NCBI GenBank assembly: GCA_019454045.1
Contig: SKCR01031828.1
Coordinates: forward strand, 1-64,000
Reading direction: 5' to 3'
Origin: Zanthoxylum bungeanum
Taxonomy: Eukaryota > Streptophyta > Magnoliopsida > Sapindales > Rutaceae
DNA length: 64,000 bases
The position numbers and the translations under genes are program-made. Shown one piece after another: positions 32,857 to 44,580 of the stretch (positions are counted from its first letter, which is position 1; every line of letters begins with the position of its first letter). Below the pieces are notes generated by a model, which was not told the DNA's origin, ran no database searches, and saw nothing but the letters and a program-made list of their open reading frames with translations.

Positions 32857-34985
32857 TCATGAATGTAACACTTTTCCAAAAGATGACTTTGCACAAGCAA
32901 CAATAATCTCACCAAAATCAGAATCACACTCATATAGTTCCTTAATCAAATCAAATCCCAACATCCGTGCATGCATTGAAGTAAGTAAAACATACCTGCG
33001 AGATAATGCATCGGCCATGATGGTTTCTTTACCTTGCTTGTAACGTATAACATATGGAAATGACTCAACGAATTCCATCCATTTTGCGTGTTGCTTATTC
33101 AGCTTACCTTGACCCTTCAAGTGTTTTAATGATTCATGGTCGGTGTGGATCACGAACTCTTTAGGCCACAAGTAGTGCTGCCACGTCTCAAGTGCTCTCA
33201 CAACCGCATATAACTCTTTGTCGTATGTGGGGTACCTCAAAGATGCTCCGTTCAGCTTCTCACTAAAATAGGCTATAGGCCGCTTTTCTTGCATAAGAAC
33301 TGCTCCAATACCTAACCATGATGCGTTGCACTCAATCTCAAATGTCTTCTCGAAGTTGGGTTGTGCCAAAATGGGTGCACTGCATAACTTCGCTTTAAGA
33401 TCTTGGAATGCTCGCTCTTGTGCCTCGCCCCATTGAAAACCAATTGTCTTCTTTACTACCTCGGTCAATGGTGCGGCAATGCTAGTGAAGTCCTTGACAA
33501 ATCTCCTATAGAAGCTCGCTAAGCCATGAAAGCTTCGAACTTCTGTCACTGTAGTTGGTGTAGGCCATTCCTGAATTGCCTTCACCTTCTCCACATCTAC
33601 CCTACGATCGATGCCATCTGCACTCACAACAAAGCCAAGAAAAACAAGTGTATCCATGCAAAATGTGTATTTGTCAGAGTTAGCATACATTTGTTCTTTT
33701 CGTAAACACATCAAATACATGTCTCAAATGTAATTCATGCTCCTCAATCGATGTACTGTAAACTAAGATGTCATCAAAGTATACCACAATAAAATTACCT
33801 ATAAATGCACGCATAACATGATTCATTAATCTCATAATGTGCTAGGTGCGTTTGTAAGACCAAATGGCATAACTAACCATTCATATAATCCATATTTGGT
33901 ATTAAATGCGGTTTTCCACTCATCTCCCTCTCTCATGCGAATTTGATGGTATCCACTTTTCAAATCAATCTTACTAAATATCTTGGAACCATGCAATTCA
34001 TCTAACATGTCATATAGCCTAGAATAGGATATCGATACTTTACCGTTATATTATTGATGGCTCGACAATCAACACATATCCGCCATGTCCCATCTTTCTT
34101 AGGAACTAGAAGCACTGGTACTGAACAAGGACTCATGCTTTCCCTTACATACCTTTTGTCCATCAAATCCCGCACTTGCCTTTGAAGTTCCTTTGTCTCC
34201 TCAGGATTGCTTCTATAGGATGGCCTGTTGGGAATTACTGCTCCAGGTATGAAGTCTATATGGTGCTCAATGCCTCTAATGGGTGGAAGCCCACTAGGAA
34301 TGTCCTCAGTCAGTACATCGTTGTAGTCCTGCAAAAGAGATGAAATAGGAAGCAAATGGTCAATGTTATAAAAATAAACATGGGGCTCCTTGTAAACTAA
34401 CAATAGCATCAGGCTACTAGTCTTGAAAGCTCTCCTCGCTTCACCATCACCCATGTAGAAACTCCTTTTCACTCTCCCTTTGGTGTCCCCTTTACTTTCA
34501 CTCTCACTTCCCTTGGGTAAACTCTCGGCCTTGGCCTTATTTTTCACACTCTCACTAGTTTCCCCCAAGTTAGTGTTTGCACTCGCCCTCTCTTTATCCC
34601 TGTCAAGTTGCAACTTAACCTGATCTTCATGGACTTGCTTTGGTGTAAGTGTGTATAGTGTAATGGGTTTCCCTTTATGTTGAAACGAATACTTATTCTT
34701 GAACCCATCATGAATCACCTTCTTATCAAACTGCCGTGGCCTCCCCAAAAGTATATGACCCGCATGCATCGGAATCACATCACATAGAACATCATGTGTG
34801 TAAGGCCCAATGGTAAAGCTCAATAATACCTGCTTCGTTACCTTCACTTCACCACATTCATTTAACCACTGCAACTTGTAAGGCTTGGGGTGCTTCAAGC
34901 AACTCAACCCCAATCTCTCAATCAAGCCGTGCTAGTAACATTGGTACAACTGCCTCCATCTATAATCATATACAACCCTTACCAT
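32857..34985 (-). pseudogene. G1 protease, RT and RNase H (unit 2)
   Basis: Minus: aspartic protease motif IIDGGSCTNV around 34950-34970, GLSCLKHPKPYKLQW, HAGHILLGRPRQFD; RT with [20 protein letters not shown], a shifted middle (about 33720-34020) still encoding VYFDDIL, then [19 protein letters not shown]. RNase H follows: [60 protein letters not shown] and MADALSRRY. Frameshifts at about 34930, 34010 and 33720 break it. In an intact element these three enzymes mature and copy the RNA. Confidence 0.85.
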
Positions 34986-36457
34986 TCACACGACATCTGG
35001 TGTGGAATATATTCTCCCCTGCTGATCACTCTCATCCTCAACAACTTGTGTTGTCAAAGCACGCTTAACAACTAGGGATAAGTTATCTAAAGGGTATGCA
35101 GCTCCCTCGTGGTCACTATCATCTTCTAACTCCGGCATCTCATCCTCAACCTCATCATCCGTAGAGTACACATCTTCGCTCTTATCAATCACTAAGGTGC
35201 GCCTATTGAGACATTGTGAAGCATAGTGTCCCATGCCCAAACACTTGAAACACTTGACATCCTTAGTTCTCGTAGCTGTACCCTCAGGTTTAGGTCTAGG
35301 CTTACTCAATTCTGCAGCCTCTTTGCCCTTGCCACTAGGTTCGGCCCTAGGCTTGATAAAGCCTCCACTGAAATCACCTCTAGGCTTGTTAAAGCCTCCA
35401 TCTCACTTCTCATTCGGAATCCATTTCCTCTTGCAAGTAGAAGTAGTCTGAGTACCAAATCTGGATGTGGCATTCTTCTTGAGTTGCCTCTCTACCTTGA
35501 TAGCCATGTGAAGCATGTCCTCCAAATCAACATAATGATGTAACTCCACCATGTTGGCAATCTCCCTATTTAAGCCTCCAAGAAACCGTGCCATAGTAGC
35601 CTCTGCATCCTCAACTGCATTCGTCCTGATCATGGCAACTTCCATCTCTGTTTAGTAATCCTCAACATTCTTGGTACCCTGATACAGATGTTGTAGCTTC
35701 TGATACAACTCACGGTAGTAATGGCTCGGAATGAACCTCTTCTTCATAAGACCTCTGAGTTGTTCCCAAGTCTGAACTGGTCTCTCATAGTTTCTTCTAC
35801 GAGTAGCAACAAGATGATCCCACCATATCATGGCATAATCAGTAAACTCAATAGCTGCCAGATTGATTTTCTTCTCATCTGAGTAGTGATGGCAATTGAA
35901 TATCAGCTCAATCTTCTTCTCCCATTCCAAATAAGCCTCGGGATCATTCTTCCCCTAAAAGGTTAGTATCTTGATTTTAATGCTACCTAGATCTCCATCT
36001 AAGTCCCCCCGTCTACCATAACCCCTTCGATCATAATCCTCTCGCCTATCATCAAATGCACCTCTATCATCAAATCGTCTATCCCTCATATTATATCTCC
36101 CATCAAACCTCCTATCACACCCTCTACCAAACCCCCTACCATGCCTCCGATCTTGTCTAGGCTGAAACCTCTCCTCAACATCATCAAAATCATCAAAGTC
36201 ATTCTCGGCTTCTTCTTCATCTGATGGTGTATATGTTGCGGTGGTACTCGTCGTGGTGGCACATTATGAGGTGGTAGTACATTATGAGGTGGTGGTACAT
36301 TATGAGGTGGTGGTGCTCTGGGAACACTGCCCGACTGAATACTCTCTACACTCTTGGAGAACCTTTCCAATGCAGTATTCATATTCTCCATCATATCTGT
36401 AAACCTTATATCCATAGCTGCAAGCTTCTCACCGAGGGTTAAACTAGTACCTGCCAT
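34986..36457 (-). pseudogene. G1 Gag with CCHC knuckle, broken
   Basis: Start ATG at 36457 (MAGTSLTLGEKLAAMD), then a Pro/His-rich repeat (PPHNVPP). After a frameshift in 35931-36200 the Gag core follows: EWEKKIELIFNCHHYSDEKK, AMIWWDHLV, WEQLRGLMKKRFIPSHYYREL. In-frame stops lie at 35652-35654 and 35403-35405. The zinc knuckle CFKCLGMGHYASQC is at about 35210-35255 and an acidic tail follows. Length and order fit a Ty3/gypsy Gag of about 490 codons. Confidence 0.85.
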
Positions 36458-38200
36458 TTCAAAGCTCAACAAACAAATCAGTAATAACAAGAAAGTAATA
36501 TGATATGTAAAATCCTCTCAAGCTCACAATCTCACGTGTTTACACTCAATTATATCTCACTCCACTCGTGTTTGCACTCTATTGGCTTTTACCCAATACT
36601 GTTCTCACACTCACTGCCTTTTACCACTATTGAGTTCTTCCTCAATTCAATTACAAATCAACTCAATTCCCAGAATGTTCAACTAAGATGTAGTCCACAA
36701 GCTAGCAGAAACACAATGTATATATAGAGCAGGCTGAATAAAGCGAATAAGATAAGTAATCACGGAGACTCAATCGAAATAAACTTATAGCTAGAGTGCT
36801 CAGAATAAGAAAGAATGACGAGTTAGCTAAATGCAATAAATAAGCAAGCAAGCAATTAACGTGTCACTGAAGAAATCTTGTGGTCACTCGCTATAGTGTT
36901 TGAGCTCACCTTTCTTTTCTTCTCACACACACTCACAAGTGTTTACACTCCAATGAAACACAATGAAGCACAAAGGATTTCAATTCGGCTATAACACAAA
37001 TATAGTCTTTCAAGCTCAAACCAAATCAAATATCAATGTAACTCATGTAAAGCAATCCAATCAACTTGCAAATGGTCTAATCAACTAAGCACAATGCGAC
37101 CAATTCTCTTTCTTTTTTTTTCTCTTTTTTTTTTCAAAATGAGTAGGTGACTCAGCTGCTTACGTAAGTAGCTTACAAGTAGGTCAAGTAAGCATGTCAA
37201 TTCGGCAATGGTAAGTTACAAACCAACTAAACACTTTTTCCAACTAACTTGGTGATGCAGCAGCTTGCCTCTTCAAGCACCTCTCAAATGCAAGGATGGC
37301 TACTCAAATTTCCATGTCAAGCTCATGAGTGCTTCCATTTTCAATGTCATGCTAATGATTTCAACACAAATCCAATGTCAAGCTAATGATGGCTCACGCA
37401 AATCAGCAAGCACACTTGTTAATTCATGCTTCAACATAAGCACATCAAGCATCTTACTCATGGCAATATGTGTAACAAAGCAACCAGACTTGTCTCACAA
37501 AGTTAACACACAAGCATAAGTAAACTTCAAGAGTAAGTCACGGCCTCATCAATCCATAAGCATTTCATTTTGTTTCAACACTCATTCACTCAAATGCCTC
37601 ACCATAACACTCAAAAACACAAGATTGCAACAACTTCACAAGATTAGCAACAAATTCACAAAGATTGCAAACAAGCTAGTTCAAGCAAATGCTAGGAGTA
37701 ATGAAGTGCAATCTGATTTTCTCAAAGTAGATATGAACAATACCTATTGAAAACAAACTAAGTGACATGCATATGGAAAGAACAAAGCAAGGGTGGTGAT
37801 GGTTCTTCCTTGGCCGAATCTGACCTGATGCAAATTTTTTTTTTTTTGATTTTTGAAACTAATAACTTAATAACATTGTTAAACACGTCCTAGTAACTTA
37901 CAATTAACAACTAAACACTTGATTCAAGCAAATAACACAAAAGCCCCAATTTTGACCCAAGTAGCCAAAGCTTATCTCAAAGAAATACTCATGATCAATC
38001 AAAAAACACTCAAGGCATAATGTTATTCATTATATTTTGATCACAAATCAACAAGAATCAGCAAGAAAAAACAAGATCCAACAATGGCCGAATCAAGGTG
38101 GAAGTAAAACCTTGATGCCGAAATTAAATCAACAAAGAACAAAGATGAATACATGATTAAACAACACAAAGGATAGGAAATCAGACCTCAGAACCCTAAG
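36458..38200 (-). other. G1 leader (untranslated)
   Basis: About 1.7 kb between PBS and gag, with no coding frame of note. It contains T-rich runs at 37109-37134 and 37838-37849 and a region of repeated TCAAGCTAATG/AGCAAAC words (37260-37690). Confidence 0.7.
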
Positions 38201-38213
38201 CTCATGATACCAA
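38201..38213 (-). promoter_or_regulatory. G1 primer binding site
   Basis: Minus strand TGGTATCATGAG starts two bases inside the 5' LTR. TGGTATCA is the usual complement of the initiator tRNA-Met 3' end. Confidence 0.8.
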
Positions 38214-38214
38214 A

Positions 38215-39189
38215 TGACAAGAACTCACTTGGGTTTGAAACCAGCAAACCCCCAAGCATATTTCTCAAAACCCCAAGAACTTTGAATACTGATTTTGTAG
38301 GAAGAAAACCCAACCAAGATCAGCCCCTAACCACCATGAAACTCACGTCCATGATAACCACAAGCATGAAATCAGATTGTATTTTGCTAGCAATGGAGAC
38401 GCCACTAAGTTGCCAAGCTTAGATAAGTCAATTTGAACTTGAAAAGGGGAATCCCTCCCTCAACAAGGTTTCGGCCATAGCCATGGAAAGCTCAAGCTAT
38501 TATCTCTTTCAAATTTTGTATATTACGTTTGGTTGTCTCCAAAATACAAAGAAGAGTCATATAATAAGGGTTACAAGAGAGTAAAAAGACTAAAATGACC
38601 CTATAGCTAAAATTACCAAAAGCCCTAAGTCAAGCACCTCAACCACGACCATTAAGGTCCTTTTGCACCTAAATAAACTTAAAACAAAGATTAGAAGCTA
38701 ATCTCACTTAAGCTAATTGAGGTGCTTACATGCTATTGTAAATTGACGTGCTTCCGGCTAAGTACAGATCTAAGCATAATTAAGCCTAATGGCATAGTCA
38801 ACCATGCTAATTACATCATAAATAAAGTTAAATGTCGAGCAAAAATGACAAAAATGCCCCCATTTGGCTGAATTCAACATAGTCCTAAAATGGGTGAAAT
38901 CGGGTCAAAAGGGTGCTGGTGCTGAAGCTGCTCTACTATGCTTCAGTCTGAGCTGATCTGGGTCTAATGAAATAGCTTGGGGACCTCTCTGGTTATGCCC
39001 ATATGTGTCTATGGTGTGCACTTGACTTGGTTGCTGCAACTGGTCACATAGCTCTAAGCTAGTCCCGCAAAGGCCTCTCTGATCTTCTTTGCTCTTTGGC
39101 ATGTGATTGGACCTGTTGGCAACTGCATGGGTTCCTCCAAGTTGTTAGCTGCATCCTGTAATGTCTCTGGTGTGGTTGGACTCATGTCA
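38215..39189 (-). repeat. 5' LTR of G1
   Basis: 975 bp, TGACAAG to CATGTCA, closely similar to 28417-29423 but without the LINE tail. Its minus-strand start also encodes the pol tail (LPTGPITCQRAKKIREAFAGL type). The right edge abuts copia integrase directly. Confidence 0.9.
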
Positions 39190-40016
39190 TTAGTACTTAA
39201 GTGCACTCGTCCACAATCAGATCATAGATTTTTAATACTTTTTCTTAATTAATTTTCTACTTCATTCTTATACTCTTTGAACTTTTCAAAAGTTTCTGAC
39301 TTATGTTTCATTAAGTACAAATACCCAAATCTTGAACCATCGTCAGTGAAAGTAACGAAGTATTGAAAACCACATTTGGCCACTATACTAAGTGGGCCAC
39401 ATACATCAGTATGTATGAGTTCCAAGGTTTCTTTGCCTCATTCGTTTTGTCCTACAAAAGGTGATTTGGTCATTTTTCCTTTGAGACGTGATTCTAAAGT
39501 TGGAGAAGGTTCTAAACCAAATGAAGGAAGTAAGCCTTCCTTCTCCAATTGTGAAATTATTTTCTCTCCAATATGACCTAATCTTAAGTGCCAAAGGAAT
39601 CTTGAATTAGGATTATCTCTTAGTCTTTTTGTTGTTATTGTATTTAATTCTTTGTTATGGTTCTCATTCATTTGCAAAACATATAATCCATTTTCTTTTA
39701 GTGCAACACCAATAAATTTATTCAGATAATAAATATTGCATTTCTCATTGATAAAATGAAATTTATAATTACATTTTGTCAATAATGGAATGGAAACAAT
39801 GTTCCTTATTGCATTAGGAAAATGTAAAACTTTATCTAATAAAATTAAATGTCTTGATGGCATAGAATGTTGACACGCCTCTACGGTGGTTGCATAGACA
39901 AGTTCTCCATTCCCAACTTTCAGGATCACTTCTCATTCCTTAAGTAACCTCTTACTCTTTATAATCTGTGGAGACATACAAATATGTGAGGTCGCAGCAG
40001 AATCTAAAATCCATGA
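39190..40016 (-). pseudogene. Copia protease end, GAG-pre-integrase and integrase N-part
   Basis: Minus: protease WILDSAATSHI at about 39985-40016, LKVGNGELV, FPNAIRNIVSIPLLTK, then GAG-pre-integrase NSRFLWHLRLGHIGEKIISQL and GKMTKSPFVGQNE. The integrase start follows, with the second Asp region (SD.G..YLST) ending at 39190. The next copia piece (VCERRN) is at 26508; about 30 codons between them are missing. An in-frame stop and shifts occur at about 39430. Confidence 0.8.
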
Positions 40017-40907
40017 ATGAGATATGAAACTTATTACAAGATCCATTTCAATAACAAAGAACGAGGACGTACCTTCCTTTTGCTTTTTCAAGCTCGCAAA
40101 GTAATGAGGACAATTCCTCTTCCAATGTCATTTCTTTTTGCAATAGAAGCACTCATTGTGGGCCTTCTTTTCCTTATTTTTCTTCGATATGCCTCAAGCG
40201 GGCTTAGATTTCTTGGAGGCTTGTTTCTTGCCCTTTCCATTTTTCTTATCCTTGTAAGGACTAGAGACAGTAAGAACAACCATTTTATCATTTCCCTCAA
40301 CCTTCAAGATGTTTTCAATTTTTTCTTAGGTCTTTAATGAGCCATGAAGCTCACTAAGGGACCTAGGTGATCTAATCAACTTGTTCATATTGAAGTTGGA
40401 AATGAAGCCCTTGAAGGCGGGAGTCAGGGACTGTAGGATCAAACCCACCTTAACCTTGAAGGTTAGTCATAGATCAAATGTATATGTTTGATCAATCAAA
40501 TTGATAATTTGGAGCACATGATCGGAGACTGGAGTCCCATCATTCATCTTTATTCTAAATAGCTTGCTAGTTACATCGTATCTAGCAATTTCACTACTTT
40601 CACCATACAACTCTTGTAGGTGTTCCATGATTTCCATAGAAGAGTCCACCCCTTCATATTGCTCTTGTAGAGTTGAGCTAATAGAGGCTTTGATGTAGCT
40701 TCTTACCTTAAGCTCATCGTCTTTCCAGTTATAGAAAGCAGCGACCTCTTCATCAGGAGTATCATCATCAATTGGATTAGGATATTTCATATCGAGAACA
40801 TAATAGAGACGTTCGTAATCCAAGACAATATTGAGCTTACGATGCCAATCTAGGAAATTGGGGCTAATGAGTTTATCTTTGTCAAGTATTGATGTTAGTG
40901 GATTCAT
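40017..40907 (-). pseudogene. Copia Gag, unit 1 (longest copy)
   Basis: Start ATG at 40907 (MNPLTSILDKDKLISPNFLDWHRKL), the plant copia Gag (UBN2/DUF4219 type): LDYERLYYVLDMKYPNPIDD, WKDDELKVRSYIKASISST, MEIMEHLQELYGE, SKLFRIKMNDGTPVSDHVL. The frame stops at 40467 but continues recognisably through FISNFNMNKLIRSPRSLSELHG to a knuckle-like CFYCKKKWHWKRNC near 40130. Units 2 and 3 lack the knuckle part. Confidence 0.85.
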
Positions 40908-41155
40908 TTTGTATCACGTACTCTGTTGAAAACACAAGTTTGTTAATTGTTTTGTAATAAGTATTTAAACAAAATTTAAGGTCTTTCAAATAATGTTGCT
41001 CCACTAATTTTACTCGAATTCAACACACCCCTATGCAGAAAATAGAAATATTATTGGATATATTTCTAGTGAGATGTCGAGTTCTCATTATTAATGTCAT
41101 GCCTCACCTAATGGGTTTTGGCACTTCATTTGCAATGAGTTAAAACTCCCTTTAT

Positions 41156-41772
41156 TAATTTTTGTGTGTGGATAAAGTAAGTGTATTAACCAAAAGAAAA
41201 CTATACAAGAGCAAAGGGGCATACCCCAGACAACTAGAGAGGACAGGCCCTCCTGGAAGAAAAGCTGAAAGGCTACAAGCAAAAGAAGATCAACAGAAAA
41301 TGTCATCGGGCAAGTGCCAGGATATGTGAAGCCATTTATTGTCATAAGATGGATTCACCTTCCGTAAAAAGCTAGCAGGAATCCGAACATCAAAAACAAT
41401 ATCACTAAGCAGGACAGAGACATGCCAAAGAGGCGCATCATGAGTGCGGGCATTCCTCTCGCTCATAAATGGTAAACTGACGCGGCAAAGGACAGCCGAA
41501 CAAGAAGATGACGCAAAGAGGCTTCAGAAAACTGACACATCCATTCAACAGTCTGAAGCCAATCTCGACAACTCCAATCTAACCCACACATAGCTAGCAC
41601 AGTCGACCAGATCTTAGAAGAGAAGGAGCAATGAAAGAAAAGATGATCAATATCCTCACTAGAACAACCACAGAGAATACATCGCGAGCAAGCACAGATA
41701 CTAAACCTCATCAAACTATCCTGAGTACAAAGGCCTCCCTGAATAGACATCCAAAGCAAAAAGGAATGATGG
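41156..41772 (-). mobile_element. LINE 3' fragment (zf-RVT end), copy in unit 1
   Basis: Complement of the last ~600 bp of a LINE. The zf-RVT region reads MLWMSIQGGLCTQD, CSRCILCGCSSEDIDHLFFHC and ends DDIFC, then 3' UTR with AAAGGGGCATACCCC. Flanks AACTCCCTTTATT on the left and AACTCCTTTTATT on the right form a ~13-bp TSD. The empty site is present in unit 3 at about 44552. A one-base loss at about 41466 breaks the frame relative to the copy at 42857. Confidence 0.9.
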
Positions 41773-41977
41773 GGAATCCAGAACTCCTTTTATTTGTATC
41801 TCTATACAAGATAAAATTAAATGTCTTGATGGCATAGGAAGTTGACACGCCCCTATGGTGGTTGTAGAGATACGTTCTCCATTCCCAACTTTTAGGACCA
41901 CTTCTCATTCCTTAAGTAACCTTTACTCTTTAGAATCTACGGAGACATACAATATGTGAGGTCGCAGCAGAATCTAA

Positions 41978-42607
41978 AATCCATTTATCATTTCCCTCAA
42001 CCTTCAAGATGTTTTTAATTTTTTCATAGGTCTTTAATGAGTCATGAAGCTCACTAAGTGACCTAGTTGATCTAATCAACTTGTTCATATTGAAGTTGGA
42101 AATGAAGTCCTTGAAGGTGGGAGTCAAGGACTGTATGATCAAATCCACCTTAACCTTGAAGGTTAGTCCTAGATCAAATGTATCTGTTTGATCAATCAAA
42201 TTGATCATTTGGAGCACATGATCGAAGACTGGAGTCTCATCATTTATCTTTATCCTGAATAGCTTGCTAGTTACATCGTATATAATAATTTCACTACTTT
42301 CACAATAAAACTCTTGTAGGTGTTCCATGATTTCCACAGAAGAGTCCACCCTCTCATATTGCTCTTGTAGAGTTGAGCTCATAGAGGCTTTGATGTAGCT
42401 TCTTACCTTAAGCTCATCGTCTTTCCAGTTATAAAAAGCAGCGACCACTTCATCAGGAGTACCATCATCAATTGGATTAGGATATTTCATATCGAGAACA
42501 TAATAGAGACGTTCGTAATCCAAGACAATCTTGAGCTTACGATGCCAATCTAGGAAATTGAGGCCAGTGAGTTTATCTTTGTCAAGTATTGATGTTAGTG
42601 GATTCAT
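41978..42607 (-). pseudogene. Copia Gag, unit 2, fused to protease motif by deletion
   Basis: ATG 42607, same Gag as unit 1 (DKLTGLNFLDWHRKLKIVLD) and open for 200+ codons through LSELHDSLKTYEKIKNILKVEGNDK. It then passes directly into WILDSAATSHI of the protease. The knuckle region (about 0.3 kb in unit 1) is missing, with shared CCAT at the joint. Unit 3 has the same deletion, so the deletion predates the duplication. Confidence 0.85.
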
Positions 42608-42856
42608 TTTGTATCACGTACTATGTTGAAAACACAAGTTTGTTAATAATTTTGTAATAAGTATTTAAACAAAATTTAAGGTCTTTCAAATAATGTTGCT
42701 CCCACTAATTTTACTCGAATTCAACACACCCCTATGCAGAAAATAGAAATATTATTGGATATATTTCTAGTGAGATGTCGAGTTCTCATTATTAATGTCA
42801 TGCCTCACCTAATGGGTTTTGGCACTTCATTTGCAATGAGTTAAAACTCCCTTTAT

Positions 42857-43475
42857 TAATTTTTGTGTGTGGATAAAGTAAGTGTATTAACCAAAAGAAA
42901 ACTATACAAGAGCAAAGGGGCATACCCCAGACAACTAGAGAGGACAGGCCCTCCTGGAAGAAAAGCTGAAAGGCTACAAGCAAAAGAAGATCAACAGAAA
43001 ATGTCATCGGGCAAGTGCCAGGATAGGTGAAGCCATTTATTGTCATAAGATGGATTCACCTTCCGTAAAAAGCTAGCAGGAATCCGAACATCAAAAACAA
43101 TATCACTAAGCAGGACAGAGACATGCCAAAGAGGCGCATCATGAGTGCGGGCATTCCTCTCGCTCCATAAATGGTAAACTGACGCGGCAAAGGACAGCCG
43201 AACAAGAAGATGACGCAAAGAGGCTTCAGAAAACTGACACATCCATTCAACAGTCTGAAGCCAATCTCGACAACTCCAATCTAACCCACACATAGCTAGC
43301 ACAGTCGACCAGATCTTAGAAGAGAAGGAGCAATGAAAGAAAAGATGATCAATATCCTCACTAGAACAACCACAGAGAATACATCGCGAGCAAGCACAGA
43401 TACTAAACCTCATCAAACTATCCTGAGTACAAAGGCCTCCCTGAATAGACATCCAAAGCAAAAAGGAATGATGGG
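42857..43475 (-). mobile_element. LINE 3' fragment, copy in unit 2
   Basis: Nearly identical to 41156-41772, with an open zf-RVT end of 156 codons (43461-42991): CSRCILCGCSSEDIDHLFFHC, WSERNARTHD, SYDNKWLHLSWHLPDDIFC. It arose by duplication of the unit, not by a second insertion. Its upstream joint differs slightly (GGCCTTTAGGAACTG). Confidence 0.9.
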
Positions 43476-43518
43476 GAATGGCCTTTAGGAACTGTTTTTA
43501 TTTGTATCTCTATACAAG

Positions 43519-44580
43519 ATAAAATTAAATGTCTTGATGGCATAGGAAGTTGACACGCCCCTACGGTGGTTGCAGAGATACGTTCTCCATTCCCAACTTT
43601 TAGGACCACTTTTCCTTCCTTAAGTAACCTCTTACTCTTTAGAATCTACAGAGACATACAATATGTGAGGTTGCAGCAGAATCTAAAATCCATTTATCGT
43701 TTCCCTCAACCTTCAAGATGTTTTTAATTTTTTCATAGGTCTTTAATGAGTCATGAAGCTCACTAAGTGACCTAGTTGATCTAATCAACTTGTTCATATT
43801 GAAGTTGGAAATGAAGTCCTTGAAGGTGTGAGTCAAAGACTGTATGATCAAATCCACCTTAACCTTGAAGGTTAGTCCTAGATCAAATGTATATGTTTGA
43901 TCAATCAAATTGATCATTTGGAGCACATGATCGAAGACTGGAGTCTCATCCTCATCTTTATCCTGAATAGCTTGCTAGTTACATCGTATATAGTAATTTC
44001 ACTACTTTCACAAAAAACTCTTATAGGTGTTCCATGATTTCCACAGAAGAGTCCACCCTCTCATATTGTTCTTGTAGAGTTGAGCTCATAGAGGCATTGA
44101 TGTAGCTTCTTACCTTAAGCTCATCGTCTTTCCAGTTATAAAAAGCAGCGACCACCTCATCCAGAGTATCATCATCAATTGGATTAGGATATTTCATATC
44201 GAGAACATAATAGAGACGTTCGTAATCCAAGACAATCTTGAGCTTACGATGCCAATCTAGGAAATTGAGGCCATTGAGTTTATCTTTGTCAAGTATTGAT
44301 GTTAGTGGATTCATTTTGTATCACGTACTATGTTGAAAACACAAGTTTGTTAATAATTTTGTAATAAGTATTTAAACAAAATTTAAGGTCTTTTTAATAA
44401 TGTTTCTCCCACTAATTTTACTCGAATTCCACACTCCCTTATACAGAAAATGGAAATATTGTTGGATATATTTCTAGTGAGACGTCGAGTTCTCATTGTT
44501 AATGTTATGCCTCACCTAATGGGTTTTGGCACTTCATTTGCGATGAGTCAAAACTCATTTTGTTTGTATCTCTATACAAG
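43519..44580 (-). repeat. Tandem duplicate, unit 3 (no LINE)
   Basis: This is the same segment as unit 2 but without the LINE, 1,062 bp. It holds a protease scrap, gag and leader. At about 44552 AAAACTCATTTTGTTTGTATC is uninterrupted and represents the site before LINE insertion. Confidence 0.9.
43690..44314 (-). pseudogene. Copia Gag, unit 3
   Basis: ATG 44314 with the same N-terminal Gag sequence. The frame breaks at about 44021 and again at about 43950, then continues (LIDQTYTFDLGLTFKVKVD to KVEGNDKWILDSAATSHI). It shares the knuckle deletion with unit 2. Confidence 0.85.

Larger units (their letters stand above)
28417..39189 (-). mobile_element. Ty3/gypsy element G1 with internal partial duplication
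   Basis: 10.8 kb bounded by LTRs 28417-29423 and 38215-39189. Minus order: LTR, PBS, leader, gag, PR, RT, RNase H, N-terminal half of integrase, a 61-nt copia patch, then again gag tail, PR, RT, deletion, integrase, PPT, LTR. Flanks are TACAG on the left and TTAGT on the right, so there is no matching TSD and the ends probably arose by recombination. The final integrase frame runs into the LTR, a feature reported for some chromoviruses such as CRM. No classical chromodomain is evident. Confidence 0.85.
41811..43518 (-). repeat. Tandem duplicate, unit 2 (1.7 kb)
   Basis: Each unit starts (on +) at the joint CTCTATACAAG then ATAAAATTAAATG, runs through a protease scrap, gag and leader, and ends again at CTCTATACAAG. 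Joints are at 41810/41811 and 43518/43519. This unit carries the LINE copy at 42857-43475. Gag start codons at 40907, 42607 and 44314 are 1,700 and 1,707 bases apart. Confidence 0.9.

Noticed and set aside
38215..38850. Shorter ~636-bp LTR ending AAAATGACA
   Set aside because: The solo copy at 21631-22606 has target duplications at the longer borders, so the true LTR extends to CATGTCA and includes the pol tail.
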